Program-made: the position numbers and the translations under genes
Shown: positions 11,407 through 26,240 of the stretch, in pieces
Numbering within the stretch: the first letter of the stretch is position 1
Layout: the number at the start of each line of letters is the position of its first letter
Notes under the pieces: model-generated
What the model saw: the letters and a program-made list of their open reading frames with translations, nothing else
Databases searched by the model: none
Told to the model about the DNA's origin: nothing
From: Gadus chalcogrammus
Taxonomy: Eukaryota; Chordata; Actinopteri; Gadiformes; Gadidae
Direction of reading: 5' to 3'
Assembly: GCF_026213295.1 (NCBI RefSeq)
Contig: NC_079414.1
Coordinates: 10,914,362-10,978,361 of the forward strand
DNA length: 64,000 bases

Positions 11407-13179
11407 CTTATAGAGGGCTGAATGCAGATTGCAACCCTGTCTCAGCAGAGCCTCCCTGGCTGCAGATGATGGGTCATTCAAATAGCTCAGCTAGGAAAAA
11501 TGTCAGCAGAGACTGTTGAAAAGGGCCTTAAGTTAGATCTGTAATCTCCATGAGCTCGGAAAAGTTGCAAAGAGCAAATTCTGTCCTGTCACGACCTTTT
11601 CACTTAAGTGGCCCTAGACTTGTGAAAGCACTTTAAATGATTCACATCCATATTCATCATGCATTAAGGGATATGTGTGCTGAATGATGAACAGGTATTT
11701 CCTAGTTATTCCGTTATCATCTGCGTGTATTTATTTTTTGTGCCGCAGGACTGCAGACTGCCCTAACAAGTAAATTTGAAGCTGTGTACTTTCCATTAAA
11801 TTGTTGAGCCAGACAGCCCATTATAACTGACAGAGTGCTCAAATTAGGTGTCTAATAGCGTGCTTATTGCATGAAAAAGCTTTTACAAATCAATGAAAGC
11901 TACACACAAAAAAAAACATACACATAATCACACCCGCACACACACACACACACACCTTTCCTATTATGAAGCCCACTTTGAAAAAAAAAAAACCGATGAA
12001 CCCATCACTCATTAATTTCTGCTTGAAAAAACAATGTTTTCAAATATGATGGTGACAAAAGGTTTTGGCTAAATAAATATGTAACTATCGTTGTTGTAAT
12101 AACAATTGTTATTTTCTCATGGTTCAATACATCTAAGCTATGGGACTTGAGCTTTATACTGAGAAAAACACCACCAAAAAAGAATGATTCAAGGAGAACA
12201 TCCAATAGCCACCAATAACAACCTAGGGAAAGGTGTTAAACTAAGGTCCACTCACGGTGGAAAGAGCTGGCACAAAGCAACAGTACCCTGGAGCATCCTG
12301 ATGCTATTGAAACAATGATATTGTTTGGGACTCTCATCACATCTCCCTCTCAGCAGATGGATCAAAGAGCCGCAGCACTAAAATGAGTTCATGTGGGTGC
12401 CTGACCATACGCTCAGCTAAGTGTGGTGTTTTACAACTAAAATTTATAGCGTTTTTTTCTAATCAAAAGGTTTTCAGGCAGTTTTGGATAGGGTATGTGT
12501 ATGGTTTGGATGAATAAGTATATCAGTAATAACATCTTGTTCAATATGCGGTCGCATATGAAAAATACCTGCAATCATATACTGTAGTCACTGTGTGCCT
12601 TGGTTATGCACGTCCTCAAAAATGTATAGCTAGTCTTATGGGGGACGGCATAACTTTGGCAATGACAAGTGAGACTATACTTAGTTACAATAGACAAGGA
12701 TCAGTGGTAATACGCTAACACCACAAAAACAACACGATGACTTAATGAGACAAAGGTGAAAAAGTGTTTCATATATCTTGCTCCGTCTTCTATGATCGTC
12801 AACATAGTCATCTACTCCATCTTGCACTGTTACTAAATATCAACGGAATTCAGATAGAACTGGGGTTAAATCCTGATTTTGCCAGTCTCCGCCAAACCGT
12901 TTATGCATGTTGTTCTCCTCTGCTCCCAACTACAGCCGTGTTCTTTGTGTGACATTGAAGGATGAACTAAGGTGTCAGCGTGAGAAAGAGGGTTAGGCAT
13001 CTCTGACACTTTTGTTATAATGCCACAGTGAGTGCTGCATTTCATTCAGGACATTGCTCCTTGAAAACCCTCTTTATACTCTACGACGACTACCAAAATA
13101 GTTTGTGGGTCGTAACCACAGAGATAACATCTCCCATCTCCCTCCTAGAACTCTCAGCACAACAATTTTGTTCAGTTTG

Positions 13180-13223
13180 AAATGGATCTGAAACAAGGGG
13201 TTCACCTTGTTTCAGATCCATTT
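13180..13223. repeat. Perfect 19-bp inverted repeat with 6-nt loop
   Basis: Left arm AAATGGATCTGAAACAAGG, loop GGTTCA, right arm its exact reverse complement. After a one-base bulge, four further pairs (GTTT at 13175-13178 with AAAC at 13224-13227) extend the stem to 23 bp. Confidence 0.95.
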
Positions 13224-14597
13224 AAACGACACCAGAGAGGAAAGTGAAGGTATTGGTTAACCGGAACCAATATGCACCCGCTGGAATTTTGTGCGAGGCC
13301 ATGTATAAAATATCACAATCATAAGCCTTCTAAAAAGAAAACTAATACGTGTAATCGAGGGATACCTATAGGACGCCTCAGGGGACAAATTAGTAACCCA
13401 AGCACTCAGTCGTAAATGTTCCTCAACTCCATTCAAATAGAACAGAAAACCAAACATAATTCATCACCTGCGCCAAAAAGCTCTGGCCCTTGCCTTCAGA
13501 AAGGTCCCAGGCAGCGGGCCGGCCCATTTGTCCTGAGTGTTAACAGCAGGGTTCTCCCCAAACGGTGCCATAGTGGCGCCGAGCCACCATGCTCCTTTCC
13601 AGCGCTACCATGTAACATTTACAACAGAGCTATAGGGAGGGGGCATTTGGTTAACAGCATTGTTTGTTCCCCAATTCATTTCTGAACGGTTAAATTGGTT
13701 AAAAGACATATTTGTTATATTTGAGTAACGCAGATTCTACAGATTTCTACAGCCAGCATAGCCTTTCCTTTATCCCTGATGTTTAATAAGTGCAGTTGTA
13801 GGCTCTGCCAAAGGAACTCAGGGGCAAAAGTGTGACGAAGCGGTCAGCTCCCCGCTGCTGACTGAAAGTCCATGCTATCAAACACCATCACTGCATTGGA
13901 AAAATATAGGCTTACAATTTCAAAGTATGTTTATCTTCGCTGCTGATAGGTGGAAAATAACAAGACCGCCTCAAAGCTGTTCCCACAATATTGTGAATCA
14001 GATACAGAAGAGGCTAAATTAAGTTGAACATTTGAAGCAGCTCAGTTGACTTTGTGGGTGTGAGTGGGTGTACCAATTTTCTTGTTACTGAGGCATACCT
14101 GTGTCTTGAGAAGGAAATGCGGCTTAGCAAATTTATTGTGTGGCTGTGTGATAATCTACGTGCGGTACAACCCTGACTTGATTATCGGCAGAACAGCCTC
14201 ATGGTGGGAACCACACACAGCTTCATGTTGGATATGCTGGGGAAACCCCTTGATTGTGCTGCTGAAACTACAACCCAAACTTACAGAACCCCTTTCATGC
14301 TCTCTACTTTCGTTGTTAATATGTAACATATAAACATTAGCAATCAGAAAATGTGCCAACAAGCTACACTCCAACACTCCTACACTCCTTGAAACAGCAA
14401 AATTGGTCTAGATTGTACCTATATTTTTGTTACTATAACCTTAGTTGCAGTGCCCTACGGACCCGATCTGCTGCAGATCAATAGCCATAAATGCCAGGAG
14501 GGCCAGACGTCTCCAGAGCCGTGGTGGGTGGAGACCCTTCCCCCAAGGATGTGGCCCCCCTGGGGCACAACAAGAACCATGCAATGCCCTCCCCCCC

Positions 14598-15080
14598 ACA
14601 ACTACACACACACACAGAGAAGGACAGACACCCACACACACACTCATAAAATCACAAACTCACACACATAACCACACTCACGTAGAGAGATAGACAAACA
14701 CCCGAAACAGCCACAGACACACACCCACACCCACACCCAAACAGACAAACACACACAAGTCATGTTATAGTGTGTTGACCTTTGCTGTGCTTCAACAGTG
14801 AGTGGTGTACATAACTTCTCTGGCTGAATAATGGATGACGCTGTTGGGACGTCATGTGTACTGAGGCTCAGTGAAACCAAGCTGCGAAGGGGGTCTTCCA
14901 CACCCTGGACCGAGCCTAGTCCCTTCCCCTGCACACTGCCTAAGCTTTGGCTTCGTCTTAAACATCCATACATGCCGAACGTGCGCAAAGACACATGCAC
15001 ACACAAACCGCAAGAATCAATAACACACTAACGCAGATGAACACACGCACAGGCATACACATGCAAACACACACAAACAC
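14598..15080. repeat. Scattered CA-rich tracts
   Basis: Interrupted ACACAC and CCACAC runs at about 14598-14757 and 14990-15080. They are decayed microsatellites. The intervening sequence is unremarkable. Confidence 0.75.
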
Positions 15081-15582
15081 ATAGACATAAAGAGACACAG
15101 ACACAGGCACAGCGAGGGTAAGGTGAAGGTCAGTTGTCAGTTCTAATGAGTAAAAAGCAAGGTGTGCAATGAAGCAACGACTGCTTAGGCCACCCCCACC
15201 CACTCTACTCCCTCTACCCGCCTTCCCCGTCGCATCACAGGAGAGACAGCAGACACAATCCCATCGGAGAGCCATGGGCTTTGGATTCAATTGGTTTATT
15301 TTTTTGTTCCATATCATTCAACATTTATCACACACACAATTTGTGTGGATGTATATAAATATATATTTACACATATGATTGGTTCTAAGCTTTGGAAGCT
15401 GTGATCATTTTCTAAGTCTGCCTGTGGGTTTCCAGCCTCCACTCACAGAAGTGTAACTGCTGCTGGGTAACTTAGGATTTGAGTTAAAGGGGTACTTCAA
15501 TGGATTTCTGGCGGTAGCACAGAGCTAGCCCAGCGCTAGGTCGCTACATCAGAGGACGGCATGTGTTGCAATAGAATGCTTA

Positions 15583-15705
15583 GCTGTGTGCATGTGTGTT
15601 TCTGTATACGTGGGTGTATTTGTGTGGTGTCTGTGTGTATGTGTGTGTGGGTGTCTTACATCCGTGTCCGTTTGTGCATGCGTGTGTGTATGTGTGTGTG
15701 TGAAA
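15583..15705. repeat. Interrupted GT-rich microsatellite
   Basis: GTGT runs broken by ATAC, TTT and CCGT interruptions. Confidence 0.8.
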
Positions 15706-18480
15706 AAGCACCCAAAAGTATGACGTTTAACACATGACAGCAGCCGAAAGTTGTGTGGCGGCGCTGCAGGAGCCCCAGATTCATACATTACTCTTACAAA
15801 TCAGCTTGGTACACAGCACATGCGTAGTAGGCATGATTCATCTGAGAAGCAGGCCACAGAGGCAGCCTCGGCAACGGTGGCAGGTTGTGGGGAACACAGC
15901 TCACAGAATGATGTCAACAGAAACACATCATCATCTGCGTTGCACATAACTGGCGGCCGCTAAGCTCCGCCGCCCAACACTGCTATACTCATCCTCTGAT
16001 TTTATAACCCTCCTGAAAACACCAGCGTCCTGCCCTGCCCCCTTCATGGCCCCCCCTTCACAGCCCTCCTCGGACGATAAATCCCCCTGCTCCTCGCTCG
16101 CTTCTCTGTGATCCCCCTAGAAGCCGTCCCTTTCTGCTCCCTTTGATCCAAGTTTAGCATTTGTTCTTTTTTGAATTTGGAATGCCGCTCAAAGAGAGGT
16201 GCGTGGGCGAGGGGAAAGAGAAGAGAAGGACACGGAGAAGCCCCCCCATCACTTCCCAGATCAATCCAGCCCTGGAGGCCCAGGACGGCGGCGGCTGTAT
16301 CCGGTCCCGCTCGGACGTCTCTCCGCATCAAGGTGGTTAAGAGGCGAGGGGTAAGGTATTAAGAAATGATCCCCCCCCCCTACACACACACACACACGGG
16401 TCACCGCTCCGCCATTTGATCAGGATCCTCAAAGACCCGTTATGCTCACAGGCGTTGCCCTCTCTGGAGGGGCGCTCGCTGGAGCGGCCCCAGGAGAGGA
16501 CAGACTTCAAACGGGAAGGGATTTTACCACAGAGACACCTGGGGGCGGTATGACTCGGGGACAAACTGACGTTTTGCAACCGGTCCCCATCTAGGTTTTA
16601 AAAAATGACAGATTATTAGCCTTCAAAGAAGTCAGAATGTGGAACGGACGTGAGGAGAAGATGATCGCACCTCGGTCTGTTCGTTTCTTTCACGACCGAT
16701 GGAGAGGGGCTTAACTTGAGGATGAGCGTCTATACTAAGTGAGAATACTTGGATATTAATTATTCAGTGGAGGGTTACAAGGGAGTCCTCATTTAACTGC
16801 GGTTTCATTTTTACAAGACTTGCCCTGAGGTTCCAGTTAATCTCAGAAACGATCCGCAGAATACAAATCTCACTTCTTGCTTCAGAGAAAAACAAAATCT
16901 TCCTCACATTGGAAGGGAAAGATTTCTTTCTTCCTCGAATGGCTGTCTGTAATGTTAATAAACACGGCAATGAACGATGTATGCACCTTGCTGATTGCCT
17001 TGCCAAACTTAAGCATGATGAGAGGCAAACTGATAGGCCACAATGCACGGCCTTGTTGGAACGGAGCTGTTTAATAATTATCATTAGTCATCTTTATATT
17101 ATCTTTTAAAATATATGAGATCATTTCAAGTGGCTTAAAACTGCATGCCCTCTTGGTTCCAATAACCAGAATATCATCCCTATGCAGGGACCACATGTGA
17201 CTTATGCACGGGACCACCATCTAGATGCTTCACGCTCTGGGGAAGAGACCCAAAACTTTGGATAAATGTTTGAAAGGCTAAACCATGCCTCTGACAAAGG
17301 AGAGCTTCAAGCAAGCGTGAAGATGACTCTTGACAGTGTCTGACACTGCAAAGGAGGAGTACGACATGAACAGGATGCCAGGAATAGAGCTCAGACTCAT
17401 GGCTTATATGATTTAATGGGCCACAGAAGGTGCTACTCCAGACTCCAAAGCTGGGGCAGGACTTCCTATATTTGTTAACAAGTACGTATAATAACGTAAC
17501 TTATATTGTTCGGATCCACCATGGGACACTGCATAGCTTAGTTACCCCCTCCTCACTGCACGGCGAGCTGCAGCTGATGAATCAAAGCTACATCAACTTG
17601 AAGTGGAGGTCCGGTCCAAAATTAACTTGTTTTTGTCCTCTCCAGTGTTGCAGTGAAACCACTGGCCTGCTGCACAGCAGGGATGGGAACATGGTGAGGC
17701 AGATATCCTTTAACGAGGACCCTGTTCTCCACACTACAAAACCTGACGACATGGGAACAAGCTTCAAACCACGGGAAGAAAGGAGGGAATTGTTGTAATA
17801 TTGGACCATATGGCCACTTGCTAGGATCTGTGCATTCATTAAAGGAACTAATCAAATGGTTAAGACTCATATAAACGCTGCACATCAAAAATCCAAAGCT
17901 CATCACGAGAGGAGGGAAGCAAACGTTTACCACTGAAAGGAGTCAACACCGTCTACCGTTCTCGAGCAGCTTGCATATACAAATAATTGAATACCTGCAG
18001 CCTGAACATCACTGTCATGCAGTTCCTCAGAGAAGGCACTAACTCATTGTGAGGGTTGACAGCCTAATGGGCAAGTTTACAAATTGAGCCATGGTGGATA
18101 TACATAATTCATTGGAAAAAAGCTATTACTGCATACCTTACTCTTTTAGTTTGCATCAAATTAATGCTTCAACAACTACCGCTCATGGATGATGGGTGGA
18201 GGAGCGATGACATAGTGTCACAATGCTAGAGAGCAGCTGGTATAGGGGGGACAAAGTAACAGACATGATTTATATATTCACATATTGGCTGTTTGTGTGT
18301 TGTACATATTGGAAAAGGGATACGGTCACATGATCGCATCCAGACTTGACCTCAACGTATGTACTAAAAAGTGACTTAGGATTTCTCCCTCTCCCTCATT
18401 TTACATCTTTGTGTTTATCGTTGAACGTGATACAGATATTATCCCCACAAATCCCCTCGTAGACATGTGAGGTATGTCAG

Positions 18481-18611
<131 letters not shown>

Positions 18612-18628
18612 GGGACGTGCGACGTCTG

Positions 18629-18947
18629 GCCTGCAGGGGGAGTATGGGCAGGTTGGGAGAGCACCGGATTGGCTGGGGGGATTGGACCTGAGTGCGGGCA
18701 GGTGTCGGCACTCAGGCCAATCAGGGAGTGTTTGTATTTATGTGCCTGCTTTTGTCTTGTAGTGAGGTGGGGAATCCAGGAAGGATTGGGAGGAGAAAGG
18801 AGCCGATCGCCACCAGAGATCGCGCCAAGCAGAATTTGATTTAGAATTGTCTAATTGCCTTTGATTTATAAGTTTATGGAAAGCAATAAAAGAACTTCCT
18901 TGGGGAAAAAGCAAAACCTGTGTCCAGCGCTCCATTGACCCGTTACA
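18629..18947 (+). mobile_element. Probable solo LTR of a Ty3/gypsy-like retroelement
   Basis: The segment has LTR-like order. A GC-rich 5' part contains a CCTGAGTGC / GCACTCAGG inverted repeat, followed by the AATAAA polyadenylation signal at about 18885, and an end of CCATTGACCCGTTACA. GTCTG occurs directly before (18624-18628) and directly after (18948-18952), as a 5-bp target duplication would. The left end reads GCCTGC rather than TG, so either the 5' boundary is mutated or my choice of it is wrong. No internal retroelement genes or second LTR are present. Confidence 0.45.
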
Positions 18948-19942
18948 GTCTGTGAACCATGAAAAACACATTTATATAAGGCAAGGGCATGCAAACGCAG
19001 TAGTGACAGACAGAGACTGCCACTGCAACTTGAGCCTCCGTGACACTGTGATCATCTGAAGCCAGGAAGGCCGCCTGTGATTGGACGATTTAGTCTCACA
19101 TCTGAACTGAATGCCCGGGTTGCAACACCACACCCCTCCGCCTTGTTGGATTAATTTACAGTGTCATTGATTAACAGATTGATACAACACAAGATTATCG
19201 ATTTATGTGTTTTAATTTTTCAAAAATGTAGTTATTTTCCAAAACTATCGCAAAACTGGAAGAGAAAAGTAATTTCCTTCTATTGGTCGATGAAATCCCG
19301 ATTGTCCCACATTGGTTGAACTAAAAAGCAATTTCTATAGGTTATTTATATAAACAATAGCAATCTCATATCGATCGGATGGTACGAGAATTAGATAACA
19401 TAAATGTCTATCTTATTGGGGTAAAGACTGTGGGGTCAACAATTGCCGAGTCAATATTCAGGGAATCAATATTGCCTCATACTCTGACAAAGTGAGTGAC
19501 TCACAGCCACGAGTGAACACGATATATTATTTATCTGTGGCTTGTGGCTGCGATCATGAATCTTAATTCTGGGATGGGCTCTTGCAGAACAGGACAAGCC
19601 CATTAAGCAGCGCAGGCTTCTCCTATTTCATCAGCAGGCGCTTTCACCCAGATCACTCAGTGCGGCAAATCAAGTTTGTGAGTGGAGATGAGACATATGG
19701 GGACCTGTTTTCAAAAACCTTGAAGACAGGGCAGTGCGTCAAGAGGGGATGTTGAGGATGTCCTTCAGAGGAAGTAGGAAGGCAGAGCTGCAGCAGGTGA
19801 TCACACGATGCTGGTCAATGGGGCCTCGGGGCACAATGCATCGCTGACCCAGCCAGGTTTCAGGAGATAGAGCCCGGAGCCACATGAAAGATGGCTCTGC
19901 TGGGCCCGTGATCACAGCTGCTGCTATGGGTCTGTTGCTATG

Positions 19943-20316
<374 letters not shown>

Positions 20317-22293
20317 AGTCAGACGGATTAAAATAGCAGTGTGACATGGACTGCAGTGCCAGGTCATGGCACAAAGACAGTCTGAACACACCATGTGTCA
20401 TCAGCATTATGTCACGTTGGCCTGGATGGGTCTCAGCGGGACCGAACCCCACATTTGTAACCGATGGCAAAAATGCTTAGGAAAGTGTACTGCAGACACA
20501 GGAATTTCACAAAAGTCAAGATTTATTCACATAAAAGATCATTGGCACAATGACAGAGATAAGCGCTGTATTTTGAAACCATGATCTGCATAATCTGCCA
20601 GCTGGATTATCAAACAAAAGAGAGAGAAGTGTCAAGCGAGTGTTTCAAAAGGCGGCTGATTTAAACAACTGCTTATTCAGAAGATTAAGAATTTCAAACT
20701 CAATGTCTCTGCATGTAAGCTTCACACTGATAAAATATACTCTAATCGATGCAACCTGCAAATCTATCACTTGCTCCATGTATTTTCCATATCAAATTAA
20801 AACACACAACATCCAATATACCTTAGAGGTTCCTGCCACAGAAACCCTCAAAAACATTGTTTTTTTCCCAGTGTATTTTTGAGATAAATTACCACCAAAA
20901 TACATGCATGCGGAACATTACAATTGTGTTTTCAGCTGTGTGTTTTCAGCTGTCTACTCCAAAACAATCCCCAAAAACATAGAGCTTACGCGTTTGCCAG
21001 GAAGAGGACATTGAACAAAACGAGCGCAAGATGAGCCAAGCAAAACTTAATATCTTGGTACGAGAGCAATTATTCAATCTACTGACACGTGTTCATATTT
21101 GCCTGCCAAACATTTTTCGGAGGAGAGAAAATGTGGATATTAATTAATCTAGAAGGTTAATATTGCACACAGATGCTTATGCAGATGCCTTGAATAGTAT
21201 TTAAGAAAATTTGGCAATTAGATATAACCAATCGCAATGGCCTATAAGCTCACATCAGCAAGGTAACAAAGTTAAAGGCAACGCTATGAAAACATTACTG
21301 GTAAAGAATCCTAATAGGTCTTCTTCCCCATGCTCTCCTTGACTTGTAACCTCATTAGTATAGGATTTATCTTTTACGTGTACAAAATAAGTATGACCCA
21401 GACTACCCGGTAGAACTTCAAGGTCTTTGCAGTCTGTAAATCTCTCACCTCTGCCCCTCCCCCCCTCATGACTTGACCGTATACCAAAAGCAAAAGACCC
21501 ATCCCACAGCTAATGGGCATTTTGCACCTAGTGGCCATTTTGATGGAGAACACTAGCTGGATGGGGGAACTTTTTTTGGGAATCCTACATTTAGTTTACC
21601 CACCAGCTACTGTTAAGAACCAAGATGGCCACTAGGGGAATAAGGTCCATGTCACTTAATACTATTGATTATATAACTGATACTTTCGACCTTCCCATGT
21701 TTTTTATGTGTGGAAGAAGATTGAATCAGGATCACTGGAGGATCCTACTATCCTGGAGAGTCCGGAAAGCTACCTTTAAACATCTCTTCCGCAGACCACT
21801 CACCACTCAGCAGTCAAGCAAGGCTTCTTAGAAAGGCCTCCGTCATCCGGTTTCAAACGCACTAAGGGTACGGGCACGGACTGACAGCTGGTAGGACGTG
21901 TTCAAGTCCATGAAAAAATGCATTTTCACTTCTTAAATGAATCATGCAACTTCAACTAACTAAAAAGAAAAGTCAGGTGGATCATTTAAAGGACGACAGC
22001 AAGGTCATTTAAAGGACGAAAGCAAGATGACGAGATTGACAGTCGGTCAGTGTCATTGAGTTCTCACAGCTGTACCTGAGCAGACCCTCCCATCCGGATT
22101 TGATGTGGATTATTGAATGTATAGGTTACCGAAGGGGATGTGTCAAGAAAGTCCCATGTGAAATGGCATAGCACATAAAATCTGTGTAATACAGCATTTC
22201 TCTTTTCCCGCAGGCTTAATGGATTATGATAGGGATGCAGTGAGAGGATCTAATCTCACCAAAGTCTCCTTTTATGGATAAACCCTCTGACTG

Positions 22294-22460
<167 letters not shown>

Positions 22461-22989
22461 GCACATGGATGAGCCCAAAGAGAAACAGCGGGGTGCATCG
22501 TCCACTAAAGGCCAACTCTGTGGGTTACCAACAACTTGCTGGTATGATACACACTATAAGAGATTGCATTATGAATCAGATTAGAGATTAAGATTCAGCA
22601 ATCAGCAGTAATGTCGTCAGAGTACATGTACTGAGGCAATAAAAAGATGATCAGAGAAGTGCAAAAAATGCAGTAAATGCAGAGTATGTACATACGTATA
22701 GTGGGATATTGTCGACTACACAGTATGGATAATAGAACAATGGTGATGAACACCATAACAAATTTACAGTTAGTGTATACATGCAGCCATAGCAGTAAGT
22801 AAGGCATGTATTGTAAAGTATATATAAAGTAAGTACAAGTAATAGTAGTAAGATGTCAGAATTTGATATGAGTGATTAATACTGTGAATAAGGGACAAGA
22901 TACGAAAAATATAGATAGTGGTACAATTATGAATGCACTAGAGGTCGGATATATACAGTATGGACATTAGTATAAATGTGAATAATGCA

Positions 22990-23200
22990 AATGTTTCATG
23001 GCTGCAGGAGATGTGTGGGAGGGTTATAGGTCAGTCACTGGAGGACACTGTGTACGGTGGTCCAGGGGGGAGGGGGTTAAAGGTCAGTCACGAGAGGGAG
23101 GTGTGTGTGATGGTCCGGGATGGAGGGGGTTAAAGGGCAGTCACAAGAGGAAGGTGTGTGTGTGGGCGTATCCAGGGGGGTTAGGGGAGGTCCAGAGGGA
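22990..23200. repeat. ~55-60-bp G-rich minisatellite, about 3 copies
   Basis: Units share GGTTAAAGGTCAGTCAC, then GAGAGG, AGGTGTGTGTG and GGTCC with GG-runs. Copies occur near 23030, 23080 and 23135, with a decayed one at the left end. Confidence 0.75.
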
Positions 23201-24831
23201 GCGATCATAGTGGTGTAGAGTTCAGCAGGGGGACAGCCGCTGAACACTACACCGCCGTCCAGAGGGAAGGAGGTCAAACTGTCCATGGCTGGGGTGGGCT
23301 CCGCCCCTTACGATGCCGCTTCATCACAACGACGACGATAATACGAATAATAAGTGTCAGATAATACTGACAGTGACACCAACAGCAGGTAGTAGCAGTA
23401 ATAGCATCGCTGAAGACTAGATTATACCTCGAAAAGTTATTATGAAGTAATTATGAAGTAATTAGCAACTCAAGCGGTGAGTGAAGTGTCTGTGCTGTGA
23501 TATGAGGGAGATAGCAGAGGGAGATGGAGGTGGTTGAACCAAGGAGGGAGTCCTAACAAGGCTGCGGTTTTACTGCCGTACCGCTGTTTCCCCCATGGCT
23601 CCATTTTCCTTGGGGCCATGGTGCAGTTTGTTTTCACGTGGGTGTATTTAGGAATGCATTGATGTGTATAACTAAAGGATTTGTTCAGCCAGTGTCAGAG
23701 GAATCAAAATAATAGTCTACAATATCCACAACAACAGACAGGGACAACATTTCAGCAATTTTTTCACCATTGCTCAAAGGTTTGTTGTTGTGCAACTGTT
23801 TCAAACATCAGCATCAACAGCATTCATTAGTAGTACATACTACTTGAAAAAGTGTGTTTTTGAGTATCGACCAGGAACACTCCGGAACACTCTGGAAAAG
23901 TACAACACACGTTGAAATGGTTTTTCGCACCACAGGCCATCTGTAAAGCTCCAAGTTGATGAATGCATTTATCAAATAAGGGAACAGGCCATGCATCAAA
24001 ACTTCCATTTAGAGGGGAAAGCTAAAAGAAAAGCACCCAGCAGCGTGTCATACTACATCAACACTCAGTTTGGTTTTCATTTCATGGACCACATGACTCA
24101 CAATCCAACAGCAGGTACAGCCTGTGCCACTGCTTGGTCAATGCCAACACTCTGCAGCATCCTTGACAGAGAGAGGCCCAGCATATACAAGTGAGGAAAA
24201 AACGTTGACGTAATCGTCCACTCTGAGCTTATTGGTTCGTCAGCAACAGTGGTCAACATTGTTCCTTTAATTCACAAATTCTAAAAAAGTATGTTTTGTT
24301 CAGAATACTTTTCCTTTTTTTTTTACTTCTTTGTTGGCACATAAATCAGTGCATTAAATGAGACAGGTTATTAAAAGGAAAATCAAACGCTGTTTATGAG
24401 ACCAAGTTATTGGTACTTCCAGCGAGTGAGGGCTGGCACTACCATTGTGTGTTGGTAAGGGTGTTCCCCGAGGAAGGTAACAGTTTTATGGGGGGGATTA
24501 TTGGTTAATGCTTTGAATCTGCTGAATTACATTGTGAGCTCTGAATTTATTTATTGAGTAGCTTTTGATGGCCTCTAGTTACGTATTTAATGATTTCTGT
24601 GATTGTATTTTTCAGCATGCTACTTACCGAATGTACCAGCAACTGTTGAATATAATTTTTTGATGCTGAATTTAATTTATTTAGTATACTAAAAATATCT
24701 GTTTACATCTGAAATCAGCTTTTTTAGTTACCTGGTAACAGATGTATGTTTCATCAAAACAAAACATCAAAAAAAAATGTTTTACAATGCTTCTAACCAT
24801 TAAAAAGGTGAAAAAAATAAACTAAAGTTGT

Positions 24832-25031
24832 CTAGGATTTAGAGGAACCAGGAGGTGCTGCCTGCTTGACCACAACACCAGAAGCACAGAGGCCAGCAGC
24901 AGCCCCCACAGGGAGCACCTCCAGAGGAACAGACGCATGCCGCCAGCTGTCTGTCTTCAAACCAGCCAGATAACCGTTCACCTCTTTTGAAACCAAAGAC
25001 CCCTTTAACACCAAACATGGGTCATGCATTA
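24832..25031 (-). other. Possible cryptic or terminal exon in intron 2 (65-codon frame)
   Basis: On the gene's sense strand a good acceptor (TTTTCTTTTGTTCAG) is followed directly by TA and then ATG at 25029. A 65-codon frame runs to TAG at 24834-24832, starting MHDPCLVLKGSLVSKEVNGY and ending APPGSSKS. Its GC content is clearly above that of the neighbouring intron. I do not recognise the protein and see no domain. It could be an alternative last exon of ctnna2, an exonised repeat, a retrocopy remnant or chance. Confidence 0.25.
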
Positions 25032-26183
25032 CTGAACAAAAGAAAATCATTCACAGAATGAATTGCAGGCAGCTTAAATTCAGGTCTAATGTGGCTCTCA
25101 AAGAAAGGTAAATAAAAGGTACTTGTCATGATAGCTAAAATTATCAACGAGAGACTCAACGTGTGTGGACTTAAGTAGTAATCAGTACAAAATGCTAATT
25201 TGATTGTACACCACACAAAAAAGAAAAATGAAAAAATGAAAGAGTAAATGAAGCCTCTCAGACTAAGCATTACTTAAATGCACCAACTGGCATGATACGT
25301 ATTGACTACTCACCTTGAAAGAAGTCATGACAAAGGCTACCGGGGTGACCAAAGAGGCCCCCTTCAACCCTCAACAACGTAGCTCGATGGAGTTGGGTCT
25401 TAAGAGCAAAAAGAGGACCTGAAGGTTTGTCAGTCCCTGGGCAACGCAGCGGCACACTCTGTGTACATGCAGATATTCTCCCAGGCCTAAAGCCCCCACA
25501 GCATCCCAGCGGGGACGGCCCTCATCCAAGACCAGGATTAAAGCAGAGGGAGATCACACTAAGTACTAAATCAACCTTCTAGCACGCTGAAATGATGCAC
25601 ATTCACGTACTACTTCTATCAGTGGTCCTGTGAACAAGTCTGACGTGTGACACAGACAAGACAGGATATTAGACAACTTCCAAAACAAACCAAGAATTCA
25701 AGAATCCATAGCCTCTTGCAGGGGTTAGGAAGAAATCAGCTCACTCTTGTTTGTGATCATGGGTTAGGAAAAAATCTGCTCAATACACTGATTGACAATC
25801 ACAGTATCACAACTAAATTGACCAAGTCCTGATCAACGATAGTAAATATAAACGTCATTGGTTGGCTCATATCGGTAAATGTAATAAAATATCCACAATA
25901 CTTCCAACTGAATAATCAAGCAGAAGGTGTCCTTTTCAAATATACTTTAAAGGTTAAAAATGTATACTGACAGGAAGTCTTCAAGTAAAAATAAAAAGGC
26001 CTGCTGAATGCTGATAATGGCCAGTGTCTATTACCAAATACAATAACTACCTTAATACATGAATATGTTGTGTTCGTACATACATTGTATGCACAAACAC
26101 AACATATTCTGCCAAATCAATAACAAGTACAGATTTGAATTCTTCTCAGTGATGACCTTGAAAGGGGAGTAAGTGAAAGCGTA

Positions 26184-26240
26184 AGAGAGAGAGAAAGAGA
26201 AAGAGAAAGAGAAAGAGAAAGAGAGAGAGAGAGAGAGAGA
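26184..26240. repeat. (GAGAAA)n / (GA)n microsatellite
   Basis: Hexameric GAGAAA repeats grade into pure GA. Confidence 0.95.
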
